A stretch of 64,000 bases of DNA. Origin: Intestinimonas butyriciproducens (lineage in GTDB: Bacteria; Bacillota; Clostridia; Oscillospirales; Oscillospiraceae). The notes beneath the pieces were generated by a model, which was not told the origin of the DNA, did no database searches, and was given only the letters and a program-made list of their open reading frames with translations. The position numbers were made by a program, and so were the translations under genes. Of the stretch, positions 1 through 7,777 are shown piece by piece. The stretch covers positions 744,001-808,000 of the forward strand of contig NZ_CP011524.1 of the NCBI RefSeq assembly GCF_004154955.1, given 5' to 3'. How positions within the stretch are numbered: position 1 is the first letter of the stretch; each line of letters starts with the position of its first letter.

Positions 1-267
1 CCCGACAATCCCATCTACAATTACATCATATCCGCCACGAGCATATCGCTTTGCAGCTTCTAAAAAGGCTTCAATGACAACCAGATTTTGCTCGTTGGAT
101 TCTGGCAAATGTGGTGGTATTGCGCCTTTGCTTAAGTAATGAAAAAAGTCATCGGTGTGCATATGCACTGATTTATCCATATCTGATTCCTTTGCGACAA
201 TTGACGCAGTTGTTGTTTTTCCTGTCCCCGGTGAGCCTGTAATCACAATAATTCTTCCTTGATTCAT
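1..267 (-). CDS. P-loop kinase / AAA-type ATPase, partial (C-terminus outside window)
   Basis: The minus strand reads from an ATG at 267 off the left edge, giving the first 89 residues. The start is preceded by a strong GGAGG. Residues about 5-16 hold a Walker A motif (ITGSPGTGKTTT) directly after a short beta strand, the usual start of a small nucleoside/antibiotic kinase or zeta-toxin-like phosphotransferase. A conserved-looking HTDDFF follows, where such kinases place the catalytic or substrate-binding Asp. The substrate cannot be told from this fragment. A TATAAT-like element lies about 35 bases upstream of the start on the minus strand. Family assignment (P-loop NTPase) is sure; specific function is not. 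Confidence 0.75.
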   Translation of the reverse strand, partial: MNQGRIIVITGSPGTGKTTTASIVAKESDMDKSVHMHTDDFFHYLSKGAIPPHLPESNEQNLVVIEAFLEAAKRYARGGYDVIVDGIVG

Positions 268-313
268 CTATATTTTACCTCCACAAATTTTGATTTGTTG
301 ATAACTCATTATA

Positions 314-508
314 TCATAATTCTTTCGGTACGTCAGCACGAAAATAAGTATGTGGTTTTTCGTAAAGTGGTCTTGTCAAATAGAAGCGGGGAGCCGGCTG
401 TGAAGTGGAGTCCCATGGTTCCCTTATAGTCATAAGTTCGTTCTTTTCATTCATTGTAAACAGTGCTTCTACATGAAGCTGCATATAGTACGAGTTGCTT
501 TTTCCCAT
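314..508 (-). pseudogene. N-terminal fragment of a GNAT-like acetyltransferase (64 residues)
   Basis: A 64-codon reading frame whose sequence (YYMQLHVEALFTMNEKNEL, then APRFYLTRP) resembles, from memory, the N-terminal segment of a family of GNAT acetyltransferases in Firmicutes in which a short HVEALF...APRFFLGR region precedes the acetyl-CoA fold. The frame stops after DVPKEL, so the whole catalytic domain is missing, and the next gene (the P-loop kinase) starts only 46 bases downstream. I read it as a truncated remnant. It could instead be a genuine small protein. No strong ribosome-binding site decides the matter. Confidence 0.4.
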
Positions 509-528
509 TTTCTAATATTCTCCTACAT

Positions 529-1329
529 TTATTTCTCTGCCTGTTCAATCATTTTCTTTACTAACCGCTGAAACAGGTCGGCGGTTTCCTCGTCCATCGG
601 CGCAAGCTGTCCAATCTGTCCGGCTATCATCGCCGTTACATCGTCAATGGAAAGCGGTTTTTGTTTCTGTTCCGCCAGTGCGTCCCGCATGGCTTGGAAC
701 ATAGCGGCGGTCACAGCTTCTCCCGGCTGTTCCCCGTTGTCTATGTCTTTCTTAATGTCCCGCAGGATAGCCAGGAACACATTTTTGATTTTTTCAATCT
801 CCGCTTCATGTTCCCCCATCTTTTGGGCGTTCAAAAGCTGTAAATCCTGCTTCGCTTCTGCCCGGTGTTCCGGGTGTTCTTTCATCAGGTCGGACAGGGA
901 AGCCGTTGCCATCTCGATAAGCTGGTTTCTTGCTGTTATGCCCTTTGCCGCCGTATCCTGAAAATAAATCCGTATCAAATCTATCAGCTTGGGAAAATTC
1001 CTGTGTTCCAACAGACGGTTGAGGATTTGCACATCAACAGCACCCGTCACAAGCCCCCTCACGGCCCCCTCTGACAAGCCTAATTCAGAAATATCGTAAC
1101 TTTTACGGACGCTCACGGTAGACAAGCCCAGTATGTAGTCTGTCGATACCTTAAATTCCTTTGCCACACCTATGAGAATATCACTGCTTACCGTTCTTGT
1201 TTCGCCGCTGACAATGCGGCTCAATTGGGAAGCGGAAACGCCTATCTTCTCCGCAAGTTCCTTTTGTGTGATGTGGTTCCCGTTGCATAAATCGGAAATC
1301 CGCTGTCCGGGTGTTCCGGGTAAAGCCAT
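529..1329 (-). CDS. XRE-family transcriptional regulator of mobile element A
   Basis: A 266-residue protein with an N-terminal Cro/C1-type helix-turn-helix at about residues 10-65 (ITQKELAEKIGVSASQLSRI is the helix-turn-helix core, then VSTDYILG), followed by a ~200-residue helical region of unknown function. The start is placed at 1329 (MALPGTPG) because GGAGGT lies 8 bases upstream; a longer reading from 1365 lacks such a site. The promoter region carries a palindrome overlapping the -35 box, which fits autoregulation. It stands divergent from the VLP/rep/mob genes of the same element and is probably their regulator; that role is inference. Confidence 0.8.
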   Translation of the reverse strand: MALPGTPGQRISDLCNGNHITQKELAEKIGVSASQLSRIVSGETRTVSSDILIGVAKEFKVSTDYILGLSTVSVRKSYDISELGLSEGAVRGLVTGAVDVQILNRLLEHRNFPKLIDLIRIYFQDTAAKGITARNQLIEMATASLSDLMKEHPEHRAEAKQDLQLLNAQKMGEHEAEIEKIKNVFLAILRDIKKDIDNGEQPGEAVTAAMFQAMRDALAEQKQKPLSIDDVTAMIAGQIGQLAPMDEETADLFQRLVKKMIEQAEK

Positions 1330-1356
1330 AGACACGCACCTCCTCCGCATACTTCC

Positions 1357-1385
1357 ATTATACAAGATAATTGCAAAAATGCAAT
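1357..1385 (-). promoter_or_regulatory. Promoter with palindromic operator for the XRE gene
   Basis: Read on the minus strand, TTGCAT (1384-1379), a 16-base spacer and TATAAT (1362-1357) form a good sigma-A promoter, with the XRE start 28 bases beyond the -10. The palindrome ATTGCA-N4-TGCAAT (1370-1385) covers the -35 region. Further half-sites TGCAAT (about 1409) and TTTGCA (about 1435) lie upstream. Such spaced half-sites are typical binding sites for dimeric XRE repressors. Binding is inferred. Confidence 0.55.
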
Positions 1386-1553
1386 TTCCAAAGTGTAAAC
1401 TTCATCAAAATGCAATTCTCGCAAAAAGCCGGGATTTGCATTTTTTTCGTGTAGACTTAGGGTAGTTCATCGATGGACAGCACCTTGAAAACAGAATGAC
1501 CGTCCGAAAAGAGAATACCACGGCTGGGGAAGCACCGCCAGGAGCCGGACTTT

Positions 1554-1719
1554 TGGACACTTTGTCCAGAGGTCACTTCGGGACAAAACGTCCCGAAGCT
1601 GCGGGGAGCGTGCCAACGCCGGAATACGCCGCTATTGTCGGGGCCCCCGCAAAGCCGCATGGCTTTGTGGGGAGAGGAGGAGCAGCGGAGCGAGTGAGTT
1701 TTGCCGCTTGCGGCGAAAC
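1554..1719. repeat. Cluster of four inverted repeats ahead of the mobilization genes
   Basis: The 470-base interval between the XRE gene and the VLP gene has no convincing gene but holds four hairpins: TGGACA/TGTCCA (1554-1568), CTTCGGGAC/GTCCCGAAG (1576-1598), a 12-bp arm CCCCGCAAAGCC with GGCTTTGTGGGG (1645-1672), and GTTTTGCCGC/GCGGCGAAAC (1698-1719). None is followed by a T-run. The position upstream of rep and mob genes suggests an origin (oriT or replication origin) or a structured leader RNA; this is inference. Confidence 0.55.
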
Positions 1720-1799
1720 GAGCGATACGCAGCTTGCGACGACGAGGCAGGAAACCTTTTCGGGGAGAACGGCAATGGAAAGCAAAATGGAGGGAACGC

Positions 1800-2213
1800 A
1801 TGAGAGATAACCCCTATAAAGACTTGCCGCCGCTGGAACGCAGGCCGGACGGTTCCCTTTACCGCATGACACCGGCGCAGAAGAAACAGGCGGCCAGCCT
1901 GATACGCCGGGAGTGCTGTTGCTGTGAGGACGGCAACTGCATTGTCCTTGACGATGGGGACGCCTGCACCTGCCCGCAGACGGTTTCTTTCTCGGTCTGC
2001 TGTAAGTGGTTCCGCTGGGCGGTCTTGCCGCTGGACGGGACGCTGAAAGCGGAGATTTTCCGGGATAAGGACATGAAACGCTGTGCGGTTTGCGGCGGCG
2101 TGTTCGTCCCCAAATCCAACCGGGCTAAATACTGCCCGGACTGCGCCGCCAGAGTTCACAGGCGGCAGAAAACAGAAAGTGAACGGAAAAGGAGGTCTGC
2201 TGTGGACAGTTAG
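1800..2213 (+). CDS. Cysteine-rich VLP-domain protein
   Basis: A 137-residue protein matching the cysteine-rich VLP proteins that recur in Firmicute mobilizable elements. It begins LPPLERRPDGSLYRMTP, carries clustered cysteines (ECCCCEDGNC, CTCPQ, SVCCKWF) and ends in a zinc-finger-like CAVCGGVFVPKSNRAKYCPDC module followed by a basic tail. Start at 1800 is set by GGAGGGAACGC immediately upstream. It leads the rep-mob-recombinase gene set of element A. A homologue sits in element B at 7778-8209. Molecular function is unknown; nucleic-acid binding is plausible from the zinc-ribbon-like end. Confidence 0.8.
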   Translation: MRDNPYKDLPPLERRPDGSLYRMTPAQKKQAASLIRRECCCCEDGNCIVLDDGDACTCPQTVSFSVCCKWFRWAVLPLDGTLKAEIFRDKDMKRCAVCGGVFVPKSNRAKYCPDCAARVHRRQKTESERKRRSAVDS

Positions 2214-2323
2214 GAGCGGAAAAGCCTTGATTTATAAGGCTTCGCAGGCCCCAAACCGGGGCAGGTGGTATAAAGTATCGCCCGCCCCGGAAAACGGGCT
2301 TCTAACCGTCCACAAAACACGAT

Positions 2324-2719
2324 ATGACAAACACGATTTACATTCACCAGCCGGAACAGGCGTTCAGCTTCACCCGGCTCCCGAATTTTCTCTTTGAAGC
2401 CCCTACATTCAAGCCCCTGTCCAACGAGGCAAAGGTGTTGTACGCCTTTATCCTGCGCCGGACAGAGTTATCCCGCAAGAATGGGTGGGCGGACGAGTAC
2501 GGGCGGATTTACCTGTACTATCCCATCTGCGAGGTAGTTGACCTGCTCCGCTGTGGGCGGCAGAAAGCGGTAAATACCATGCGGGAACTGCAATATGCCG
2601 GACTGGTGGAGATCCAGAAGCAGGGCTGTGGAAAACCCAACCGCATTTTCCCAAAATCCTATGAAGCGGTTCCGAACACCGACTTCAAGAAATCCCGTTC
2701 TGGTACGCCGGAGGGCTGA
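2324..2719 (+). CDS. RepA_N-type replication initiator, N-terminal domain only
   Basis: A 131-residue protein with the RepA_N (replication initiator A N-terminal) signature: FTRLPNFLFEAP, LSNEAKVLYAFILRRTELS, a winged-helix segment, then AVNTMRELQYAGLVEIQKQG. Full-length proteins of this family are usually 250 residues or more and carry a linker and a C-terminal domain. Here the frame ends just after the winged helix, in the linker; the following 180 bases up to the MobV gene still read like linker-type low-complexity sequence in shifting frames. This suggests a truncation. It may still bind DNA or act as a regulator. Confidence 0.7.
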   Translation: MTNTIYIHQPEQAFSFTRLPNFLFEAPTFKPLSNEAKVLYAFILRRTELSRKNGWADEYGRIYLYYPICEVVDLLRCGRQKAVNTMRELQYAGLVEIQKQGCGKPNRIFPKSYEAVPNTDFKKSRSGTPEG

Positions 2720-2902
2720 AAACCGTACCCATGAAGTACGGAAATCACTCCTGAGAAGTACGAAAACCGGACGGTATATAGAAATACAAAGATTAAAAAG
2801 ATTGATTTATATTCTATCCATTCCAATCCTATCCGAGCTATTTTCTGCGGGATTTTCCCTGTGGAAAACCCCGGATAGGAAAGGAATGGGGAAAGGAGCA
2901 GA

Positions 2903-3847
2903 ATGGCACAGCACGCAATTTTGCGTTTTGAGAAGCACAAGGGCAACCCGGCAAGGCCGCTGGAAGCCCATCACGAACGGCAGAAAGACCAATACGCCAG
3001 CAACCCTGATATTGACACCAGCCGGAGCAAATACAACTTCCATATCGTCAAGCCGGAGGGACGCTATTACCACTTCATTCAGAGCCGGATTGAGCAGGCC
3101 GGGTGCCGAACCCGCAAGGACAGCACACGGTTTGTCGATACGCTGATAACCGCCAGCCCGGAGTTTTTCAAGGGGAAATCCCCAAAGGAGATACAGGCGT
3201 TTTTCCAGAGGGCGGCGGATTTCCTCACCCACCGGGTAGGGCGGGAAAATATCGTGTCGGCGGTGGTACACATGGACGAGAAAACGCCCCACCTGCATTT
3301 GACCTTTGTTCCGCTGACAAAGGACAACCGCCTGTGCGCTAAGGAGATTATCGGCAACCGGGCAAACCTGACGAAGTGGCAGGATGATTTTCACGCCTAC
3401 ATGGTGGAGAAATATCCCGACTTGGAGCGTGGGGAAAGCGCCAGCAAGACAGGCCGGAAGCATATCCCCACCCGGCTTTTCAAACAGGCGGTTTCCCTCT
3501 CCCGGCAGGCAAGAGCCATTGAAGCCACACTGGACGGCATTAACCCGCTGAACGCCGGAAAGAAAAAAGAGGAAGCCCTCTCCATGCTGAAAAAGTGGTT
3601 CCCGCAGATGGAGAATTTCTCCGGGCAGTTGAAAAAGTACAAGGTCACAATCAATGACCTGCTGGCAGAAAATGAGAAGCTGGAAGCACGAGCCAGAGCC
3701 AGCGAGAGCGGCAAAATCAAAGACCGCATGGAGCGGGCAAAGCTGGAAAGCGAACTGCACGATATGCAAAGGCTGGTTGACCGTATCCCGCCGGATATAC
3801 TGGCGGAACTGAAACGGCAGCAGCGGCAGTATGGAAAGGAAAGGTGA
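2903..3847 (+). CDS. MobV-family relaxase (plasmid recombination / mobilization protein)
   Basis: A 314-residue Mob/Pre protein that nicks at oriT and covalently leads the strand in conjugal mobilization. The N-terminus (HAILRFEKHK) and the metal-binding motif HMDEKTPHLH (residues 123-132) are the MobV signatures; the N-terminal part also carries the NPDIDTSRS block. Residues about 205-305 are helical and probably form a coiled coil (NDLLAENEKLEARA). The start follows GGGGAAAGGAGCAGA. It overlaps the next gene by 17 bases, consistent with translational coupling. It lacks its own conjugation pore, so transfer would rely on a helper element. Confidence 0.9.
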   Translation: MAQHAILRFEKHKGNPARPLEAHHERQKDQYASNPDIDTSRSKYNFHIVKPEGRYYHFIQSRIEQAGCRTRKDSTRFVDTLITASPEFFKGKSPKEIQAFFQRAADFLTHRVGRENIVSAVVHMDEKTPHLHLTFVPLTKDNRLCAKEIIGNRANLTKWQDDFHAYMVEKYPDLERGESASKTGRKHIPTRLFKQAVSLSRQARAIEATLDGINPLNAGKKKEEALSMLKKWFPQMENFSGQLKKYKVTINDLLAENEKLEARARASESGKIKDRMERAKLESELHDMQRLVDRIPPDILAELKRQQRQYGKER

Positions 3848-4046
3848 TTTTATAAGTAACAATATCAGATACAAAAAGGAAACAGAAGTCGTGACTTTTC
3901 AGGGAAAGGAAATCACGCTGGAAAACCTCTCCCCGGTGTTCACGCCGGAGCAGGAAGCGACCAAACGCCGGGAACTGGAGCAGCAGCTTTATGAGGTGTT
4001 CCGCAAATATGCCGATAAGCGGCAGAAAGAGGAAGCCGGGGCATAA
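3831..4046 (+). CDS. Small conserved mobile-element protein (71 residues), function unknown
   Basis: A 71-residue charged protein overlapping the 3' end of the MobV gene. The centre (TFQGKEITLENLSPVFTP) is followed by a helical tail rich in Glu, Lys and Arg (EQQLYEVFRKYADKRQKEE). Proteins of this type commonly lie between a mobilization gene and a serine recombinase gene in Firmicute elements; no function is known to me. Coding is supported by the tight overlap and by the position in the same-strand gene set. Possibly a directionality or accessory factor, but that is a guess. Confidence 0.6.
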   Translation: MERKGDFISNNIRYKKETEVVTFQGKEITLENLSPVFTPEQEATKRRELEQQLYEVFRKYADKRQKEEAGA

Positions 4047-4136
4047 ATCCCGAAGCCATCGTTGATTTGCGGGGCTGCTGGCGGTATAATAGAACTGTCA
4101 GCAGCTCCGTTTCTTTTTAAGAAAAGGAGCGACAAA

Positions 4137-5648
4137 ATGAATAACAGGATAGACGCGATCTATGCAAGGCAATCGGTAGACAAAAAGGACAGCATTTCCA
4201 TTGAAAGCCAGATTGAGTTTTGCAAATACGAATTGAAAGGCGGGAACTGTAAGGAATACACAGACAAAGGGTACAGCGGCAAGAACACAGACCGCCCGAA
4301 GTTTCAGGAACTGGTGCGGGATATTAAGCGGGGCTTGATTGCAAAGGTCATTGTTTACAAACTTGACCGTATCAGCCGTTCCATTCTGGACTTTGCCAAC
4401 ATGATGGAACTGTTCCAGCAGTACGATGTGGAGTTTGTGTCCTCTACGGAGAAGTTTGATACCTCCACCCCGATGGGGCGGGCTATGCTGAATATCTGTA
4501 TCGTGTTCGCCCAGCTTGAACGGGAAACGATACAGAAGCGGGTGACAGACGCTTACTACTCCCGCAGTCAGCGGGGCTTCAAGATGGGCGGGAAAGCCCC
4601 TTACGGCTTCCACACCGAGCCTATCAAAATGGACGGTATCAACACAAAGAAGCTGGTGGTAAACCCGGACGAAGCGGCCAATATCCGGCTGATATTTGAG
4701 ATGTACGCCCAGCCCACAACCTCTTACGGGGACATTACCCGGTACTTTGCCGAACAGGGGATTTTGTTCTACGGCAAGGAACTGATACGCCCCACACTGG
4801 CGCAGATGTTACGCAATCCCGTCTATGTGCAGGCGGACTTGGATGTGTACGAATTTTTCAAAAGCCAGGGTACGGTTATCGTCAATGACGCCGCCGACTT
4901 TACGGGGACAAACGGCTGTTATCTGTATCAGGGGCGGGATGTGAAGCCCAGCAAGAAAAACGACTTGAAAGACCAAATGCTGGTGCTGGCTCCCCATGAG
5001 GGCATTGTTCCGGCGGATATATGGCTGGCTTGCCGCAAGAAGCTGATGAACAACATGAAAATCCAGTCCGCCCGAAAAGCCACCCACACATGGCTGGCGG
5101 GGAAAATCAAGTGCGGGAACTGCGGATATGCGCTTATGAGTATCTTCAATCCGTCCGGCAGGCAATATCTCCGCTGTACGAAACGGCTGGACAATAAAAG
5201 CTGTCCGGGCTGTGGGAAAATCATCACTTCCGAACTGGAAGCGGTGGTTTACCAGCAGATGGTGAAGAAGCTGGAAAAGCACAAGACGCTGACGGGCAGG
5301 AAGAAAGCGGCAAAGGCCAATCCCAAAATCGCCGCCCTGCAAGTAGAGCTTCTCCATGTGGACAGCGAGATTGAAAAGCTGGTGGACAGTCTGACGGGCG
5401 CGAACAATGTCCTGCTCTCCTATGTGAATGTGAAGATAGCGGAACTGGACGGGCGCAAGCAGGAACTTGTGAAGCAGATAGCCGAGCTGACGGTGGAAAC
5501 CATCAGCCCGGGACAGGTCAACCAGATTTCCGGCTACCTCGACACATGGGACGATGTATCCTTTGACGACAAGCGGCGGGTGGTGGATTTGATGATTACC
5601 ACCGTTGCCGCCACAAGCGACAGCTTGAACATTACATGGAAAATCTGA
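4137..5648 (+). CDS. Large serine recombinase of element A
   Basis: A 503-residue large serine recombinase, the likely integrase/excisionase of element A. The resolvase catalytic domain spans about residues 4-145, with the nucleophile Ser13 in YARQSVD and the downstream motif YKLDRISRS; a recombinase domain follows (about 165-265), then a zinc beta-ribbon (CGNCGYALMS, later CPGC) near residues 320-365 and a C-terminal coiled coil (about 400-450). The ATG at 4137 is chosen because AAAAGGAG precedes it at good spacing. It ends element A on the right. Target site cannot be told from the sequence. Confidence 0.92.
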   Translation: MNNRIDAIYARQSVDKKDSISIESQIEFCKYELKGGNCKEYTDKGYSGKNTDRPKFQELVRDIKRGLIAKVIVYKLDRISRSILDFANMMELFQQYDVEFVSSTEKFDTSTPMGRAMLNICIVFAQLERETIQKRVTDAYYSRSQRGFKMGGKAPYGFHTEPIKMDGINTKKLVVNPDEAANIRLIFEMYAQPTTSYGDITRYFAEQGILFYGKELIRPTLAQMLRNPVYVQADLDVYEFFKSQGTVIVNDAADFTGTNGCYLYQGRDVKPSKKNDLKDQMLVLAPHEGIVPADIWLACRKKLMNNMKIQSARKATHTWLAGKIKCGNCGYALMSIFNPSGRQYLRCTKRLDNKSCPGCGKIITSELEAVVYQQMVKKLEKHKTLTGRKKAAKANPKIAALQVELLHVDSEIEKLVDSLTGANNVLLSYVNVKIAELDGRKQELVKQIAELTVETISPGQVNQISGYLDTWDDVSFDDKRRVVDLMITTVAATSDSLNITWKI

Positions 5649-5670
5649 CGGGCGGTAATCCTCCCGTCAG
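5645..5670. terminator. Stem-loop at the end of the serine recombinase gene
   Basis: CTGACGGG (5645-5652) pairs with CCCGTCAG (5663-5670) right across the recombinase stop codon. There is no T-run, so it may be a weak terminator or part of a recombination end. Confidence 0.35.
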
Positions 5671-5789
5671 ACCGTTACCCTGTGTAGTCCCTTGTAAACT
5701 GTACTTTCCAGTAACACTAAAAACAACCGATTCGTCGAGTTATGGCGAGTAGCCCCAGATACACAGCACACTTCTTGAATTTATAATAA

Positions 5790-5819
5790 CCTGCCAGCAT
5801 TTTGGGTGATACTGGCAGG
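5790..5819. terminator. Stem-loop CCTGCCAG/CTGGCAGG
   Basis: A perfect 8-bp stem with a 14-base loop (5790-5797 and 5812-5819) followed by an AT-rich stretch. The 850-base interval 5649-6499 holds no convincing protein gene; this hairpin, the nested hairpin at 6082-6123, the tRNA-like sequence and two terminators are its visible contents. Confidence 0.4.
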
Positions 5820-6081
5820 CTATGTGTCCTTTAAATTTTATTTTAAATGAAAACTCAATTTAAGAAAGGTGTTGCTCTTCTATGCTTATTCCCTGCTGGA
5901 AACACAAGCAGTTGCCATTCCTCGAAAGTTTAAAAATTTTATACTGTCCGCTTTACTTTTCCCTATATTTCCAGTATAATTCTTTTGTAACTGAGCGAAC
6001 GATCATTGAGTAAGTGCGTATAAGACCTTTCTCAGCTATCGTGAAGTCTAACGAGTAAAATCTGCAATAGTCTTACGGAGC

Positions 6082-6123
6082 ATCACAATAAAGGTGGCTA
6101 AATGTATAGCCACCCAATGTGAT
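6082..6123. repeat. Nested inverted repeat near the tRNA-like attachment site
   Basis: Outer arms ATCACA (6082-6087) and TGTGAT (6118-6123) enclose inner arms GGTGGCTA (6093-6100) and TAGCCACC (6107-6114). It lies about 120 bases before the tRNA-like sequence, inside what would be the end of an integrated element; integrase arm-site or structural RNA are both possible. Confidence 0.4.
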
Positions 6124-6235
6124 ATAAGGACTCGTAAAGTTTAGGTTTTAACACCAAATCCGGCACGTCCGCCAATGCCGCAAAAGCCCTAAAAACCTTA
6201 GTTTTTTCACAACAAGGAGCAATTCGGCTGACACG

Positions 6236-6293
6236 TAAGATTTAGGTTCTCGTGCAGCAATGCGTGTGGGTTCGAGTCCCTTCAGGCGCACCA
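6236..6293 (+). tRNA. 3' part of a tRNA-Leu(UAG)-like gene; probable integration scar (attachment site)
   Basis: The sequence reads like the second half of a tRNA: anticodon-loop TTTAGGT (6241-6247, anticodon TAG at 6243-6245), a small variable arm GCA..TGC typical of a leucine tRNA, a T-loop GGGTTCGAGTCCC (6268-6280), an acceptor strand CAGGCGC and encoded ACCA ending at 6293. The expected 5' acceptor strand (complement of CAGGCGC) is absent upstream and the anticodon and T stems pair poorly. A tRNA-type terminator follows at 6303. Best reading: the duplicated 3' end of a tRNA gene left by integrase-mediated insertion, not a functional tRNA. Confidence 0.5.
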
Positions 6294-6302
6294 AACCAAT
6301 AT

Positions 6303-6345
6303 AATCCGAACCTATTCCCCATCGGGGATGGGTTCGGATTTATTG
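6303..6345 (+). terminator. Intrinsic terminator behind the tRNA-like sequence
   Basis: AATCCGAACC...CCCC pairs with GGGGATGGGTTCGGATT, followed by a T-rich stretch (TATTGTTTTC). It starts 10 bases after the encoded CCA, as expected for the native terminator of a tRNA gene. Confidence 0.65.
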
Positions 6346-6451
6346 TTTTCTTTGACCGCTACGAAGCCACCCATTTCCGCAACGGATTGGAGCGCAAGCC
6401 GACCTCCAAGCCGAGAGGCCCAAGGAAAAAGAAGCAGACCCCATAAACGCA

Positions 6452-6494
6452 AAAAGGGCGGGCGCAGCCGTGTTCACGGTGCGCCCGCCCTTTT
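6452..6494 (-). terminator. Strong terminator for the minus-strand mobilization genes of element B
   Basis: Arms AAAAGGGCGGGCGCA (6452-6466) and TGCGCCCGCCCTTTT (6480-6494) form a 15-bp stem, extended inside by CCGTG/CACGG. Read on the minus strand it follows the stop codon at 6500 and ends in a T-run. Confidence 0.8.
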
Positions 6495-6499
6495 CGTCC

Positions 6500-6679
6500 C
6501 TATTCCGCTTTGGCCTCCTGCTTCTCCGCCTCCCGTTGCTTCTTCCATTCTACAAACTCCCGCTGGCCCTCCTCGCTCTCGTAGAAAGCGAGAATGTCCG
6601 GCATGATACAGCGGGCAATCGCTTCAATCTTGTGCTGGGGAATGTCTGTGTTGTTGATTAGTTTTTTCCTTCTTCCCAA
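6500..6679 (-). CDS. Small conserved mobile-element protein (59 residues), TTG start
   Basis: A small protein whose core (KKLINNTDIPQHKIEAIAR, then ESEEGQREFVEWKKQ) resembles a family of short proteins found beside MobV genes in Firmicute elements. The TTG at 6679 is preferred over the in-frame ATG at 6712 because GGGAGG lies about seven bases before it. It lies 47 bases downstream of the MobV gene on the same strand and ends at a strong terminator. Function unknown; the C-terminus is a charged helix. Confidence 0.6.
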   Translation of the reverse strand: MGRRKKLINNTDIPQHKIEAIARCIMPDILAFYESEEGQREFVEWKKQREAEKQEAKAE

Positions 6680-6726
6680 GTGCTGCCTCCCGTTAGCATA
6701 TTCAGTTTTCAAGGTGCAAAGCCGCG

Positions 6727-7683
6727 TTACCGCTGCTGGTCTTTAGAGTGGCTATCCCTCCCTTGTCCCCGCAAATCGTGAAGCAGCTCCTGCGGGATGC
6801 TCTCCACAAACCGCCGAAGCTGCTCGTTTTCCTGTTTCAGCCTCGCGGCCTCCAACTGTTTCTTGATGCTGCTGCCATCCTTGACCTTTTCTTTTAGTCC
6901 TTCATTCTCCTGCGTCAGATAGTCGATGGTGGCCTGATATTTTTTCATCTGTCCCAAATGACTTTCCAACCGGGGGAAAAAGCGTTTCAGCAGCGCCGCT
7001 GCTTCATCTCTCTTTTTCCCGGCGTTCAGCGGCGTGATCTCCGCCAACACCTTTTGAACTGTCGCCGCCTGTTTCGTTAAATCCACAGACTGTTTGAATA
7101 GCCATGTGGGGATATGTTTTCTTTTGGTGACGAGGGCGCTCTCGCCCCGCTTGAGGACGGGAAACGCCTTTTTCATGTGGGCGTGAAACTCATCCTGCCA
7201 CTTGGAAAGTTGCGCCCGGTTGCCTAAAATCTCCTTTGCTGACAGCCGCCCGTCCTCCGTGATGGGCGTAAAGCAAAGATGTAAATGCGGCGTCTTTTCG
7301 TCCATGTGAACGACTGCGGAAAAAATATTACCCCGGCCTACCTTCTGCTCCATGAAGGCCACGGCCTCGGTAAAATAGGCCTGTATCTCCTTCTTGCTCC
7401 TGTTCGTGAAAAACTCCGGGCTGGCGGTAATGAGGGTGTCCACAAACATGGTGCTGTCCTTCCGTGTCCGGCACCCCGCCGCCTTGATCCGGCTGTCGAT
7501 CTCCCGCCTGTACTTTTGTTCGGGCCGGATAATGTGAAAGTTGTCCCTGCTCCTGCTGGTGTCAATGTCCGGGTTGCTGGCGTATTGCTCTTTGGTGCGC
7601 TCGTGGTGGGCTTCCAGCGCCCCGGCTGGCCCCGCCTTGTGTTTGGCGAAGCGTAGGATTGCGTGCTGTGCCTTTTGCGTCAT
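6727..7683 (-). CDS. Second MobV-family relaxase (element B)
   Basis: A 318-residue MobV relaxase with the same architecture as the one at 2903-3847: N-terminal HAILRFAKHK, the NPDIDTSRS block, the metal-binding motif HMDEKTPHLH near residue 126, and a C-terminal coiled coil (LTQENEGLKEKVKD). The two proteins are clearly homologous along their whole length but differ at many positions, so they came with different elements rather than by recent duplication. A good AAGGAGGTACC precedes the start. Its gene lies downstream of the VLP gene in the same orientation. Transfer would need a helper conjugation system. Confidence 0.9.
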   Translation of the reverse strand: MTQKAQHAILRFAKHKAGPAGALEAHHERTKEQYASNPDIDTSRSRDNFHIIRPEQKYRREIDSRIKAAGCRTRKDSTMFVDTLITASPEFFTNRSKKEIQAYFTEAVAFMEQKVGRGNIFSAVVHMDEKTPHLHLCFTPITEDGRLSAKEILGNRAQLSKWQDEFHAHMKKAFPVLKRGESALVTKRKHIPTWLFKQSVDLTKQAATVQKVLAEITPLNAGKKRDEAAALLKRFFPRLESHLGQMKKYQATIDYLTQENEGLKEKVKDGSSIKKQLEAARLKQENEQLRRFVESIPQELLHDLRGQGRDSHSKDQQR

Positions 7684-7777
7684 GGTACCTCCTTGTAGAA
7701 AGATAGAACCCCGTTTTGGGGGCCTTGTAGGGATTTATATTGCCTTGTCTGTTTTGCGGCTGAAAAGCCTTGATATA

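Noticed and set aside
6252-6446. Plus-strand frame of 64 codons at the tRNA-like sequence
   Set aside because: It runs through the tRNA 3' end and a terminator; no ribosome-binding site.
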